Assembly: GCF_021353295.2 (NCBI RefSeq)
Contig: NZ_CP120635.1
Coordinates: 2,311,501-2,375,500 of the forward strand
From: Pseudodesulfovibrio thermohalotolerans
GTDB taxonomy: Bacteria > Desulfobacterota > Desulfovibrionia > Desulfovibrionales > Desulfovibrionaceae
DNA: 64,000 nucleotides
Direction of reading: 5' to 3'
Shown: piece after piece, positions 8,695-19,639 of the stretch
How the letters are laid out: each line of letters opens with the position of its first letter
Position numbering within the stretch: the first letter of the stretch is position 1
The notes under the pieces: model-generated
Told to the model about the DNA's origin: nothing
Databases searched by the model: none
Seen by the model: the letters and a program-made list of their open reading frames with translations, nothing else
Made by a program: the position numbers and the translations under genes

Positions 8695-9744
8695 CTAGCC
8701 GATCTTATCCCAACCGAGCGGGGTCCCGCGCGGGATATCCACAACCGCCTTCTTACCCAGAACGACCTTGAGATATCTCGTGTGCAGACCATACCCCGGA
8801 CGAATGCTCCGTACATTGCGTTCGGTCAGTTCTTCGCCGGCCTTGATATCTTCCACAACGAAAAGGGAGCGTCGGAACACCTTGCTGTCTTTCTGTTTTC
8901 GAGTGATTTCATATGAGACCTCTCCCAGCGCCTTTTCCGCCATGCGAATATCGGCGACCATGGACGCGAATTCGTCCGGTTCCATGGAAAACGCGCTGTC
9001 CGGCCCTCCCTGCGACCTGTCTATGGTGAAATGCTTTTCGACGATGCAGGCGCCGAGAGCCACCCCCGCAATCGCCACTCCGTTTCCCATGGTGTGATCG
9101 GAAAGACCGGCAGGCAGGCCGAAAGACTTGGCCAAGTGCGGAATAGTCCTGAGATTCGCCTCTTCCGGGCTGGCCGGGTATGCGCTGGTGCATTTCAGCA
9201 ATGCGATGTCCGTGGCTCCATTCGCCCTCAACGTGCGTACGGCTTCGTCTATCTCGGAAAGAGAGGCCATCCCGGTCGAAACGATGACAGGCTTTCCGGT
9301 GGAGGCGATCTTTTCCAGGAGAGGAATGTCGACTATTTCGAAGGATGCGACCTTGTATGCGACAACCCCCATCTCTTCCAGAAAATCCACTGAAGTGAAA
9401 TCGAATGGAGAGGAAAAGCAATCCATGCCCAACGATTCCGCATACTCCTTGAGCTTGGGTTGCCACTCCCATGGGGTGAAAGCCTCCCCATACAACGAAT
9501 GGAGATTCTTCCCTTCCCATATGGTTCCATGAATACGAAACCATTCGTTATCGCAGTCGATTGTCATGGTGTCAGGGGTATAGGTCTGCAACTTGACGGC
9601 ATCCGCCCCGGCCTTGTGGGCGGCTTCGATAATCCTTAGCGCCTGGTCGAAATCATGCCCGTGATTCGCCGACATTTCCGCGATGATATACGCGGGCTGC
9701 CCTTCGCCTATGAGCCGGTCGCCAATCCTGATCGTATTCTTCAT
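8695..9744 (-). CDS. pseI: Pseudaminic acid synthase
   Basis: A 349-residue NeuB-family synthase that condenses phosphoenolpyruvate with 6-deoxy-AltdiNAc (or its 4-formamido analogue) to give pseudaminic acid. The TIM-barrel domain starts with IIAEMSANHGHDFDQAL and contains KLQTYTPDTM, KVASFEIVDIPLLE, KCTSAYPA and SDHTMG, plus the metal/PEP-site VEKHFTIDR. A C-terminal antifreeze-like SAF domain (about 285-349: RRSLFVVEDIKAGEELT) completes the fold. The EMSANH opening and YTPDTMT motif favour PseI over NeuB or LegI. The start lies two bases after the formyltransferase stop, consistent with coupled translation. Confidence 0.93.
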   Translation of the reverse strand: MKNTIRIGDRLIGEGQPAYIIAEMSANHGHDFDQALRIIEAAHKAGADAVKLQTYTPDTMTIDCDNEWFRIHGTIWEGKNLHSLYGEAFTPWEWQPKLKEYAESLGMDCFSSPFDFTSVDFLEEMGVVAYKVASFEIVDIPLLEKIASTGKPVIVSTGMASLSEIDEAVRTLRANGATDIALLKCTSAYPASPEEANLRTIPHLAKSFGLPAGLSDHTMGNGVAIAGVALGACIVEKHFTIDRSQGGPDSAFSMEPDEFASMVADIRMAEKALGEVSYEITRKQKDSKVFRRSLFVVEDIKAGEELTERNVRSIRPGYGLHTRYLKVVLGKKAVVDIPRGTPLGWDKIG

Positions 9745-9746
9745 GA

Positions 9747-10391
9747 TTAATCGTCCGCTTTATTGATTTTGATTGTATACTTGTGCCCATTGAGCTCGAA
9801 GTACGCAGGGTAACTCTCATTATCGACGACTCGCAGCAAATTGAACTGGGCGGCTATTGTCTCATTGGGATCAAGTCGCGAATCGCTGGCGACCCGCCGC
9901 GGATAATAAGTGGGTTCCCCTACCTGCTGCTTCGCGTTGGCGACGATGTCATGGTAATCGACGACGAATTCCTCGCACAGCTCGATGGTCATCAGCGCGA
10001 GGGCTTCCCTGAGTTCATCGATAAGTTCATGCCCTTCAAACTCAAGCAGCTTTTGAAGATAAATCTGGCCGGAATCGACATGTTCTTCCGCTTCGAACAG
10101 CGTAATGGGGATCGTGTTCTCCCCTTCAAGAATTTGCCATGTCATAGGCGACCACCCTCTTCCTTTCGGAAGACAGCTGGCATGAACAACCAGATTGTGG
10201 GAATTCTTACTGAGAATATCTTTCGGAACAAGCTGATTGCAACTCAGATAAAAGGCGATGTCACATGCGGTTATCTGATAAACGTCATGAAGAAGCCGGA
10301 CATCGTGGCCCAGAGCCCCGAGCTTTTGGACAAGCGTTTCGATATAGTCGTTGAGCCAACTGCTCTTAGTGGTGACAATCTGGATTTCCAT
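9747..10391 (-). CDS. Formyltransferase-fold protein, probable sugar N-formyltransferase in pseudaminate synthesis
   Basis: A 214-residue protein with the core of the formyltetrahydrofolate-dependent formyltransferases: VVHASCLPKGRGWSP followed by ITLFEAEEHVDSGQIY. The His and the downstream Asp of the N-x-H...D catalytic set are present. The Asn two residues before the His is Val here, so the subfamily is divergent. It sits between pseG and pseI, where pathway order expects an amino-sugar acyltransferase. I infer that it formylates the 4-amino group made by PseC, as described for PseJ-type enzymes leading to 7-formamido pseudaminic acid. No C-terminal FMT domain is seen. The last 35 residues are unassigned. 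Confidence 0.72.
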   Translation of the reverse strand: MEIQIVTTKSSWLNDYIETLVQKLGALGHDVRLLHDVYQITACDIAFYLSCNQLVPKDILSKNSHNLVVHASCLPKGRGWSPMTWQILEGENTIPITLFEAEEHVDSGQIYLQKLLEFEGHELIDELREALALMTIELCEEFVVDYHDIVANAKQQVGEPTYYPRRVASDSRLDPNETIAAQFNLLRVVDNESYPAYFELNGHKYTIKINKADD

Positions 10392-10400
10392 ATGATTTCC

Positions 10401-11453
10401 TCAAATGAGAAGCGTTGAATAAATGGAGTCGACCACCCTTGATGCCCCATTGCCATCAACCAATTCCCGGGCGTTAAGCGATAATTCGTTTCTGCGGGCG
10501 GGCGAATCAAGCAAACCGGCGCAGAGGCGCTCCAGTTCACCCACCGTCACATCTTCATGCCAGCCCGCGTAGATTGCCGCGCCGTTCTTATCCAAGTCTC
10601 TCGCGATTCCCAACTGGTTGTCGGCCGTTGCGACAAGAATGGACGGGATTCCGTAAAGACAGAGTTCCCAGCACGTAGACCCGCCGGCGGAGATGCACAT
10701 GTCCGTCCGTTCAAGGACTTTCGCCATGTCGTGAACCGAATGCAGCAGGGTAACATCGCTGGACGATCGCTCGATTGCGGCGTTCAGCGACTCCAGATTC
10801 GGATTGGCCGCCCCGGCGATGATGCTGACGGACGCCTTGGCATTTATATTCGTCAGAGCCGTCAAAACCTTGAGCGTGACATTGTGGATATCCTCACCGC
10901 CCATGGTGATGAGAATACTCTTAACGGAATCGGAGTGGGCGGACGGCCTCCCGCGCCGGAGGAACTCCTTGCGAATGAGGGCGAACTTCGTTCCGATCAA
11001 CAAGCGATCGGCAGGGAGATCATATTGGATGCTCCCGGCGGATACGTTCTGATTGAGAAGCATGTCGGGACCATAACTCGCCAAATGATGAAAATCATCC
11101 ACGACAAGCGTCTTGGCCCCCAACTCCCGAACCGCCGAATGGTATGCCCCGTCGAAATGGTATCCGTCGATGACGACCGCTCCCAGGCGGCCGATCCTGG
11201 CAAGGACTTCCCCCAGAGCACGCAGATCGCCGTCATCCGGATAATGACCGGACATAAGGAAGACCTCGACGCCCTCCTCCTTCAATCTTTCGACGATAAG
11301 CGGATATTCGCAATGGGTTACAAAGATGACCTTGTCCCCCCGGGCCATGAACTCCTGGGCAAGGGCCAGGCTCCGCATTATGTGACCCGTGCCCAGGCCC
11401 TGAAAAGCATCTGCACGGATCACATGTGTGAGCTGATCTGTACCGGTGCGCAT
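10401..11453 (-). CDS. pseG: UDP-2,4-diacylamido-2,4,6-trideoxy-altropyranose hydrolase
   Basis: About 350 residues with a GT-B fold used hydrolytically: it removes UDP from the altrose derivative before PseI acts. Recognisable are the N-terminal GLGTGHIMRSLALAQEF loop with the catalytic His, VVDDFHHLASYGPDMLLNQN, LITMGGEDIHNVT and the donor-site SAGGSTCWELCLYGIPSILV. I take ATG at 11453, which overlaps the upstream stop as TAATG, rather than TTG at 11471, because family members begin close to the RADAFQGLG segment. No PseH acetyltransferase domain is fused to it, as happens in some species. Confidence 0.92.
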   Translation of the reverse strand: MRTGTDQLTHVIRADAFQGLGTGHIMRSLALAQEFMARGDKVIFVTHCEYPLIVERLKEEGVEVFLMSGHYPDDGDLRALGEVLARIGRLGAVVIDGYHFDGAYHSAVRELGAKTLVVDDFHHLASYGPDMLLNQNVSAGSIQYDLPADRLLIGTKFALIRKEFLRRGRPSAHSDSVKSILITMGGEDIHNVTLKVLTALTNINAKASVSIIAGAANPNLESLNAAIERSSSDVTLLHSVHDMAKVLERTDMCISAGGSTCWELCLYGIPSILVATADNQLGIARDLDKNGAAIYAGWHEDVTVGELERLCAGLLDSPARRNELSLNARELVDGNGASRVVDSIYSTLLI

Positions 11454-12529
11454 TACCTGAAATCGCCCCAAGCCAGCTTTTCCCCCGCAGCAATATTGCG
11501 CTGGGATACCCGGCCTATGACGTGCGAATCCAGATTGGCGGGAATTCCGTCTCCGGGGCGAGCATAGTCGATCATTTCCTGAACGATTTCTTCCCCGACC
11601 GAGATATCCCTGGCCGCGATGATGCTCCGGCGGACAACGGTTCTGCCTTCAATCAGCGTCTTGGCAGTCATGGTCCGGCGGGGGGTTCCGAGCGCGATTT
11701 CAAGCTCGCGGATGCTTCGAACGAAATCGGCGGCTTCATCGGGTTCCAGGGACATGATGTGCTCGGGGCTCTTGATGGTCTTGTCCAGAGTGATCGTTTT
11801 TTCGATCATGTTCGCCCCGAGGGCCACGGCCGCCACGTCCATGGTGCACCCGGGATTATGATCTGAAAAAGCAATGGGATAAGGAAAGAGCTGTTGCAGC
11901 GAGGTGAGAGTCCGCAGATGAACGGACTCCAGGTAGGCCGGATAGCCGGACGGGCAATGGTTGATGATGATTTTCCGGCAACCCGCTCCTTCCAGGACAT
12001 CCACGGCCTGCTCCACTTCGGCTATGCTGGAAGACCCCGTGTCGATTTGCACCGACCAGTCATACTCGCTGGCTTGCCGCAAGAAGTGGTGATAGGTGAT
12101 ATCGCCCGAGGCTATCTTCACGGTGTCCACGCCATGCGCAGAGAGGAAGTCCAGTTCCGCCTTATTTGATGCGGTGGAAAAGAAAATTAGGTTCTTCCGC
12201 TTGCAATAGGCGATCAATTCCGCCCATTCATCACGAGTGAGTTCACGGCGCTTCAGGATTTCCTGAAGGGATTCCGTGACGGTCTCCACCTCGTTGGTCT
12301 CCTTGTCCTTCAGATACCTGTAGGTGAACATCGTCTCTTTGGACGGGACCAGCTTCTCGGAATCGATCAATTGAAATTTAACCGCATCCGCACCCGCATC
12401 AGCCGCCACGTCAACCAGCTTCTTGGCGGTTTCAAGACCATCGTGGGTGGGGCCGCACTCGAAGACTATGAAGCAGGGATGCCCCAATCCGAGGGGCTTG
12501 CCTTCGATCGTGATCGCTTGGCTATTCAT
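11453..12529 (-). CDS. Second NeuB-family nonulosonic acid synthase
   Basis: 358 residues with the NeuB fold: IVFECGPTHDGLETAKKLV, DAVKFQLIDSEKL, KIASGDITYHHFLR, NHCPSGYPAYLESVHLRT, FSDHNPGCTMDVA and MIEKTITLDKT, then a SAF domain (about 290-358). It clearly differs from PseI in the same operon, as in CPSGYP against CTSAYP. Either it makes a second nonulosonic acid or it acts on a related substrate. The start is ATG at 12529, with AGGA upstream inside the end of the cytidylyltransferase gene (8-base overlap). A longer frame extends 84 codons upstream but only overlaps the neighbour antiparallel to its logic. The substrate is unknown. Confidence 0.8.
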   Translation of the reverse strand: MNSQAITIEGKPLGLGHPCFIVFECGPTHDGLETAKKLVDVAADAGADAVKFQLIDSEKLVPSKETMFTYRYLKDKETNEVETVTESLQEILKRRELTRDEWAELIAYCKRKNLIFFSTASNKAELDFLSAHGVDTVKIASGDITYHHFLRQASEYDWSVQIDTGSSSIAEVEQAVDVLEGAGCRKIIINHCPSGYPAYLESVHLRTLTSLQQLFPYPIAFSDHNPGCTMDVAAVALGANMIEKTITLDKTIKSPEHIMSLEPDEAADFVRSIRELEIALGTPRRTMTAKTLIEGRTVVRRSIIAARDISVGEEIVQEMIDYARPGDGIPANLDSHVIGRVSQRNIAAGEKLAWGDFR

Positions 12530-13222
12530 CAAATTTTCCTTTTTCAATGAGGTATTGTGCGTATTCGAAGTCTTCAATGCTGTCGATGTCGACACATCGT
12601 TCCGACGGCATGATGTAATGGAGCAGCGGAGTTCCGAAATACGTCCTGCTTTCGACGAAAGCGGGGACATCCAGAATGTGGATCGCACCATTCGGACGGT
12701 ATGCCTTCGGAACCTCATGGCGCTTTGCGCCGACATACTCCGGGAAACAGGGGATGACCGTTTCCGGATGATTCTCGTCAATTTTCAACATGGAGTAAGG
12801 GAGGTGCTCGCTCTCGTTGACGCTCATCAGGAATTTGCCCCGATTCGCGTCAAAGATGCGATTCGCCTCGACAATATCCTCGCCCGAGCGGAAGGGAGCC
12901 GTCGGCAGCAAGATTATCAGCTTGTCATACGTCTTGCCGCGCCGCTCGAATTCCTCAAGCATGAACAGGCAGACATCGGCAACTCCGTACGGGTCCCGGG
13001 CGAGATGTTCAGGCCGAAAAAAGGGAACCAGGGCCCCCTCTTGCTCGGCCACTTCCTTGACGCGCCCGCTCTCCGTAGAGACCACGACATCCCCACACAC
13101 GCCGGATTCAAGCGCGGCGCGCACGCTCCATCCCAGCAGGGGACGATTGCCCAACAGCCTGATATTCTTTTCTGGAAGCCGCGTCGAGCCGAGTTTCGCA
13201 GGTATTATCGTTAAAGTGGCGC

Positions 13223-13226
<4 letters not shown>
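12522..13226 (-). CDS. pseF: CMP-nonulosonate (pseudaminic acid) cytidylyltransferase
   Basis: A 234-residue NeuA-like enzyme that activates the nonulosonic acid with CTP. The N-terminal nucleotide loop is IIPAKLGSTRLPEKNIRLL, followed by VVVSTESGRVKEVAEQ, LLPTAPFRSGEDIVEA and the terminal metal-site Asp pair (CVDIDSIEDFEYAQ). The variant PAKLGSTRLP replaces the usual PARxGSxRLP. It overlaps pseC by four bases and the second NeuB gene by eight. It is the only cytidylyltransferase in the operon although there are two synthases, so it may serve both products. Confidence 0.88.
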
Positions 13227-15375
<2,149 letters not shown>

Positions 15376-15518
15376 TTAATATTGGCAGGTTGCACGCAGA
15401 GCCCGTTCCGACCTGCTGAAGAGAGCGTTCAGCCGGTTGTTTCAGCCCGAAAATAAAAGCAGATTTGCCCGTTGGTGTCTAGGTGATTGTCCATACGTCC
15501 CATCGCCGGAAAGTCCCG

Positions 15519-16634
15519 CTACCCGAGAATTTCCCTATAAATGCCCTTAAGCCGTTTGAGATAGTTTTCCATGGAAAAACGCGGAGCGGTTGACAGTGCG
15601 CGCCGGGACATGTCCTGGTACAATTCCTCGTCGTTGAGGAGCTGTATCAACTTGGCCGCAATGTCGTCCGTTTCCGTCTTGCAAATCAGAGAGGAATCCG
15701 CGGCGACCTCCTTTGACGGGACAAACTCGGAGATGACTGCCGGGAGTCCGCAGAAAAGAGCTTCGACATGGGTTATCGGGAGCCCCTCGTAGTCCGAAGG
15801 CATGGCCAGGATGTGCGATGCGCGAAGATATTTGGGCACATCGGCATTGGGAACGTAGCCGACAAGGTGGACAACGTCTTCCAAGCCGAGTTCGGCACGC
15901 AGCTCCCGGAGCGCGGGCATCTCGCCGCCGTCCCCGAGAATTAACAGCGAGACGTCGTCGACCTCCCTGCGCACCTTTTCGATGGCCCGGATAAGCAGGT
16001 CGAAATTCTTCTGCTTAACCAGACGCCCGACACCTATGACGACCCGGCCCGTGATGTTGTGCTTTTCCTTCAGATCGAAGGCCTCGACATCAAGTTTAGC
16101 AGGATTGACCGCGTTGTAAACGACCTCTACCGGGCGTTTGGCCGCATTGTGTTCCCGTTCGATGGTCTCGGCAGCCGCCTGGGACACCGAAAGGTATTTC
16201 GTCGTTTTCCATGACAGCAATTTATTGAAAAACCGGCGTCTGGCCTTGGTCTCGGACTTGATGTTCCTGATGTGGGTGATGACCGGAACGCCGAGTCCGA
16301 TGGAGGCCAAACGGCCAAAAAAATCGCCCGAAAAATGCAGGGTATGAATGACGTCCACCCGCAAAGTCTTGAGGACCTTGCGCAGGGCCAGGACGGTATC
16401 GATCCTGTGGGTTTTGATGGTGGCCTTGTCGTTTCCGATGCATATGACATTTATGCCACATTCCTCATACCTGGGCATGAGCTGCCCTGTTCCGGAAACA
16501 TTGATGACAAACGGCGTGACGGAAGGGTCGCCCCGCAAATTCAGCATAAGATCGAGCAGCCAGTTCTCGACTCCCCCGAAAGGGAGTCCGCCGATGACGT
16601 AGGCTATTTTAATGGGAGTGTTTTCTTCGGGCAT
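15519..16634 (-). CDS. Glycosyltransferase, GT4 family
   Basis: About 371 residues from ATG 16634. The frame stays open upstream to a TTG at 16733, and neither start has a clear ribosome site. The protein begins IKIAYVIGGLPFGGVENWLLDLM, the classic GT4 acceptor-domain loop, and its second domain starts with VVIGVGRLVKQKNFDLLIRA. The donor-site segment is MPSDYEGLPITHVEALFCGLPAVISE. It likely extends the same surface glycan as the two plus-strand glycosyltransferases. If the TTG is used, 33 residues with an SxFDWFLNRL start would be added. Confidence 0.85.
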   Translation of the reverse strand: MPEENTPIKIAYVIGGLPFGGVENWLLDLMLNLRGDPSVTPFVINVSGTGQLMPRYEECGINVICIGNDKATIKTHRIDTVLALRKVLKTLRVDVIHTLHFSGDFFGRLASIGLGVPVITHIRNIKSETKARRRFFNKLLSWKTTKYLSVSQAAAETIEREHNAAKRPVEVVYNAVNPAKLDVEAFDLKEKHNITGRVVIGVGRLVKQKNFDLLIRAIEKVRREVDDVSLLILGDGGEMPALRELRAELGLEDVVHLVGYVPNADVPKYLRASHILAMPSDYEGLPITHVEALFCGLPAVISEFVPSKEVAADSSLICKTETDDIAAKLIQLLNDEELYQDMSRRALSTAPRFSMENYLKRLKGIYREILG

Positions 16635-17059
16635 TGGTCGGGCCGATTTTGTTAGGTGACTCTTAAAGTGCAATAGCCGGTTCAGGAACCAGTCGAAGGT
16701 CGACTGTTTAACCCCAATAAAGGCTTCTTTCAAACGAAAAGGGCCTCAACTTTTTGTCAAGGCCCATGCTGTCTGTGACGCCGAAAAGAAAACTCGACCC
16801 CCTACGCGGGGCCACGCACCAGCCCCATGAAATTTGCGAGCCCATCAATTTCAATACATCTTCGCAAGAATTAATCTCCTCGCCCATCCCTGTCAACAGA
16901 CACGCGCCGGCCTTAAAACGAAAGGACGCAACCACAAAGATATTTGCTTCGTTGCGGGCCATGTTTCAAGCAGGAACGAAGAGCGGCAAGAGCATCCACG
17001 CGATGCGTCTTAATCGGCTTCCCGCCGTTTCCAAGGGAAACGATCTCTTGACCGGGTAC
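16635..17059 (-). other. Intergenic region between glycosyltransferase and heptosyltransferase genes
   Basis: A hairpin that could end the heptosyltransferase transcript is present at 16737-16763: GGGCCT and AGGCCC arms, followed on the minus strand by TTTTCGTTT. The rest (16764-17059) shows no gene I can support. Part of 16635-16733 may belong to the next gene if its TTG start is real. Confidence 0.45.
16737..16763 (-). terminator. Probable terminator after the heptosyltransferase gene
   Basis: Read on the minus strand, GGGCCT (16763-16758) pairs with AGGCCC (16746-16741) and is followed directly by TTTTCGTTT. The stem is only about six base pairs with a long loop, hence moderate confidence. 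Confidence 0.45.
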
Positions 17060-18121
17060 TTATTGCGCCCCCCCCCGACGCTTCAGGCAATCTTCCAGAA
17101 AATCTGAGAACTTGGAGAGAACCTGCTCGGGCGTATGGTCCCTGAGACATTCCATCGTTTCGATCTTGCAGGTATTTTCGTTGCACCCATGGCATCCCTC
17201 CCGCCGGATGAGGCTCAAATGCTCATCGCTGGGGAATCGCCATGCGGTGCTGGTCGCGCCCTGAATGGTCACGCTCGGGGTGCCGACGGCCACCGCGAAA
17301 TGACGGGGCGAAGAACAGTTGCCCAAGTGCAACACCGCTCTTTCCATCACCGCAGCCATCTGCCGGAGGGTCAACATTTTGTTGGAGAGAACAACATTGG
17401 CGCCGCTTTCCGAATGGATGCGGTCCGCCAGCTCCTTCTCCCCAGGACCGTAGAGAAGAAAAATCTTCAACTCCGGGTGCCGTTCTTCGAGCAGCTTGAA
17501 CAAGCTCGCATAATGTTCCGCAGGCCACCGCCGAGTCTCGCGGCGATGGCTGGGCCCGACGGTGATGAACGGTCCATTGGACAGCCCCTCCCCTTCGAGG
17601 AAATCCGAAGCTTCGGCGCGTTCCTCGGCGGTGAGAAAGATTTCAGGTCGTTGCCTGTCCCACTCGATTCCGAGGGGGCTGAGCACACTCGCCTTGGCCT
17701 TGGCCGCATAACCGCGCGCCATGTCCGACCAGTGCGTATAAAGGAACTTGTTGTACCACGGAGGCGTAAAGGTCAATTTCACGGGTGCGCGGGAAAAAAG
17801 CAGTACCCACTTGCATCGGGGAAGCTGCTGGAAATCCACAATCAAATCATACCCCGCTCCGCCTACTTTCGCATAATACCGCAGGGCCTTGAGGGGATTC
17901 TTCAACGCCTTTTTATCAATAGGCCAAACCCGCTCCAGGTGGGGATTGTTTTCCAGCACCGGCGCGCACTTTTTCTCTGTAAGCATGTCTATCTCCGCTT
18001 CCGGGTACTTCTCTTTGAGCAACCGGATCGCGGGAGTGGACAGCAACACATCGCCGATCTGCCTCAATTGGCAGACAAGTATGCGCTTCGGATGAATATT
18101 GGTGATATCGTCTTTCGTCAT
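17060..18121 (-). CDS. Lipopolysaccharide heptosyltransferase, GT9 family
   Basis: About 353 residues from ATG 18121 (a TTG at 18136 is the alternative). It matches ADP-heptose:LPS heptosyltransferases (WaaF/RfaF type): start KRILVCQLRQIGDVLLSTPAIRLLKEKYP, middle FITVGPSHRRETRRWPAEHYASL, and the donor-site HLGNCSSPRHFAVAVGTPSVTIQG. Expected role: adding heptose to the inner core at the cytoplasmic face. Usual family motifs have NDSGP where this protein has NCSSP. The last codons contain a run of nine G's (17068-17076), so slippage there would change only the C-terminal tail. Confidence 0.88.
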   Translation of the reverse strand: MTKDDITNIHPKRILVCQLRQIGDVLLSTPAIRLLKEKYPEAEIDMLTEKKCAPVLENNPHLERVWPIDKKALKNPLKALRYYAKVGGAGYDLIVDFQQLPRCKWVLLFSRAPVKLTFTPPWYNKFLYTHWSDMARGYAAKAKASVLSPLGIEWDRQRPEIFLTAEERAEASDFLEGEGLSNGPFITVGPSHRRETRRWPAEHYASLFKLLEERHPELKIFLLYGPGEKELADRIHSESGANVVLSNKMLTLRQMAAVMERAVLHLGNCSSPRHFAVAVGTPSVTIQGATSTAWRFPSDEHLSLIRREGCHGCNENTCKIETMECLRDHTPEQVLSKFSDFLEDCLKRRGGAQ

Positions 18122-18456
18122 AGAACCCGTGAACAAATAAAATTCAAAGCAAAACCACCCCGGCGAAACCCCGGGCGGACTCCGAAAAAACGTTATTGAT
18201 CGGCGCTCGTCTCATGGACTTCCCGAGTCGGGAATCCCGTCCGATATTACGCCTGATGAAGATTCCGGTACAGCGGACAACACTCGGGCCCATCCGCGCG
18301 GCGCACAATATCCACAATTTTCCCCTTGCCCACAACCACAATCTTGCGCCCTATCCGCATACGCCCACACCTTGGAGTCCAACGCAACGACGCAAACGTA
18401 CTTGCAATTCAAAGGACAGAGATAAAATCCATAAGTCACACAACCTACGGCTGTGC
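18122..18456 (-). other. Intergenic stretch with a Cys-rich, possibly frameshifted fragment
   Basis: No intact gene is recognised. Reading minus after the methyltransferase stop, one frame gives a Cys-rich segment (FYLCPLNCKYVCVVALDSKV). A second frame then carries a 37-codon ATG frame (18247-18360) beginning MRIGRKIVVVGKGKIVDIV and ending at a TAA. Joined by a frameshift they would look protein-like. I cannot assign a family, and chance remains possible. Confidence 0.3.
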
Positions 18457-19170
18457 TCAATCCCCGTTTTTTTCAAGCCGTACAACCACGTTGGCCAAGC
18501 TGAAATACTTCAGGAAGGTATACCGCCGCTTTGCGTTGGAGACACGCCTCTCCAAAAAGGTTTCGATCGGAACGGCATAGTTCAGCGAAGTTGCAAAGCC
18601 CGAATGCCCTACCAATATTTTCGGAGTAAAACCGACCTGGCGCGCCGCATCCATCAACTCCCTGTACGTTGGGAGGCCGATGTGGCCGGGGATATGCTGC
18701 CTGATATTGAACAAGTGGGGCGTGCGAATGAAAAAGACCCCGGTATTGGAGAGAGCATCATAAACGACTTTCAAAAAGGAGACGTGATTCTCGTAGGCAA
18801 TATGCTCATACACATCAAACGAATAGGCATAGTCAAACATTTTGCCTTTGAGTTCATGTATATCCGCGCACACGAAATCAACGTTTTCAATGGAAAGAGC
18901 ATCGGAAAGCGCATGAGCCGCCTTGATCGATTTGTCAGACAAATCAATGCCGGTAAGGTTGAACCCTTTCTGAGCCAAAGCACATGTCAGGCCGCCTCCG
19001 CCGCACCCGACATCCAGACCGGGCCTGCCTTGAAAACTATTCAAGGCCTTGAAAACAGGTCGAATCTTATTCGATAATTTCTTCCCGAAGCAGCCCTTGT
19101 ATGCTTCCATGTTTTTTTTGAAGACCTTTTGCTCATCCTCGGAAAGCAAATCATATTTTGCTGACTCCAT
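18457..19170 (-). CDS. Class I SAM-dependent methyltransferase
   Basis: 237 residues from ATG 19170, chosen over a TTG at 19242 because GAGGA stands five to six bases before it. Motif I is GLDVGCGGGGLTCALAQKG (near residue 50). Post-motif I is GIDLSDKSIKAAHA, and motif II is DYAYSFDVYEHIAYENH, the pattern of UbiG/methyltransf_11-type enzymes. The C-terminal part (IPGHIGLPTYRELMDAARQVGF) fits small-molecule or glycan methyltransferases. Located in the glycan island with an FkbM enzyme, it probably caps or decorates the surface glycan. The substrate is not known. Confidence 0.82.
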   Translation of the reverse strand: MESAKYDLLSEDEQKVFKKNMEAYKGCFGKKLSNKIRPVFKALNSFQGRPGLDVGCGGGGLTCALAQKGFNLTGIDLSDKSIKAAHALSDALSIENVDFVCADIHELKGKMFDYAYSFDVYEHIAYENHVSFLKVVYDALSNTGVFFIRTPHLFNIRQHIPGHIGLPTYRELMDAARQVGFTPKILVGHSGFATSLNYAVPIETFLERRVSNAKRRYTFLKYFSLANVVVRLEKNGD

Positions 19171-19639
19171 TCTTGTCCTCAAGATTCTGTTAAATTTCAC
19201 GTCCGCTTTATCGTCAGGAAACACGAAAAGCCCAGCGACCAACCTCGCGCCTCGCCCTCAGGGAGAAGGCTCAAGGCAGTGCCTATGCAGTCTTTCCCGG
19301 CCTTATCCGTGGGGAACGCTCCCGAGAACATGCTGCGACGTCATTGGTTGTATGAAATCCATGGACCAAACGGGGTTGTCTGGCTCAGGCGCTAAACAAC
19401 GCCTATTTCCTTATTTTTGAGCATTCAGCACGGGGAACGCAAGTTATGGAATAGGGCTCAGCCACACAATTCTCCGAACAGGAGCCCGCCATCGGAACGC
19501 CGCCCCCGGCCCGCCACGAAGCTGCCAAAATCCGCAGATTGGGATAACGGAGCTTCTTCAGACCAGTTTTCTATGCTGTCCTTACGAGAAAATGCTATTT
19601 TTTAGAACCACTATTTTGAGGGGGGGGGGAATTGCCGTC
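19171..19639. other. Intergenic region, no supported gene
   Basis: Short frames here have no ribosome site or recognisable product. A run of ten G's (19620-19629) stands next to the end of the small membrane-protein gene. It marks the border between the glycan island and the iron cluster. Confidence 0.5.

Noticed and set aside
16764..17059. Possible small RNA between the two glycosyltransferase-type genes
   Set aside because: Some GC-rich pairing is present but no promoter or terminator pair defines a transcript.
19620..19629. Ten-G run as a phase-variation switch of the small membrane protein
   Set aside because: It lies outside the coding frame, after the stop codon, so slippage would not change a protein.
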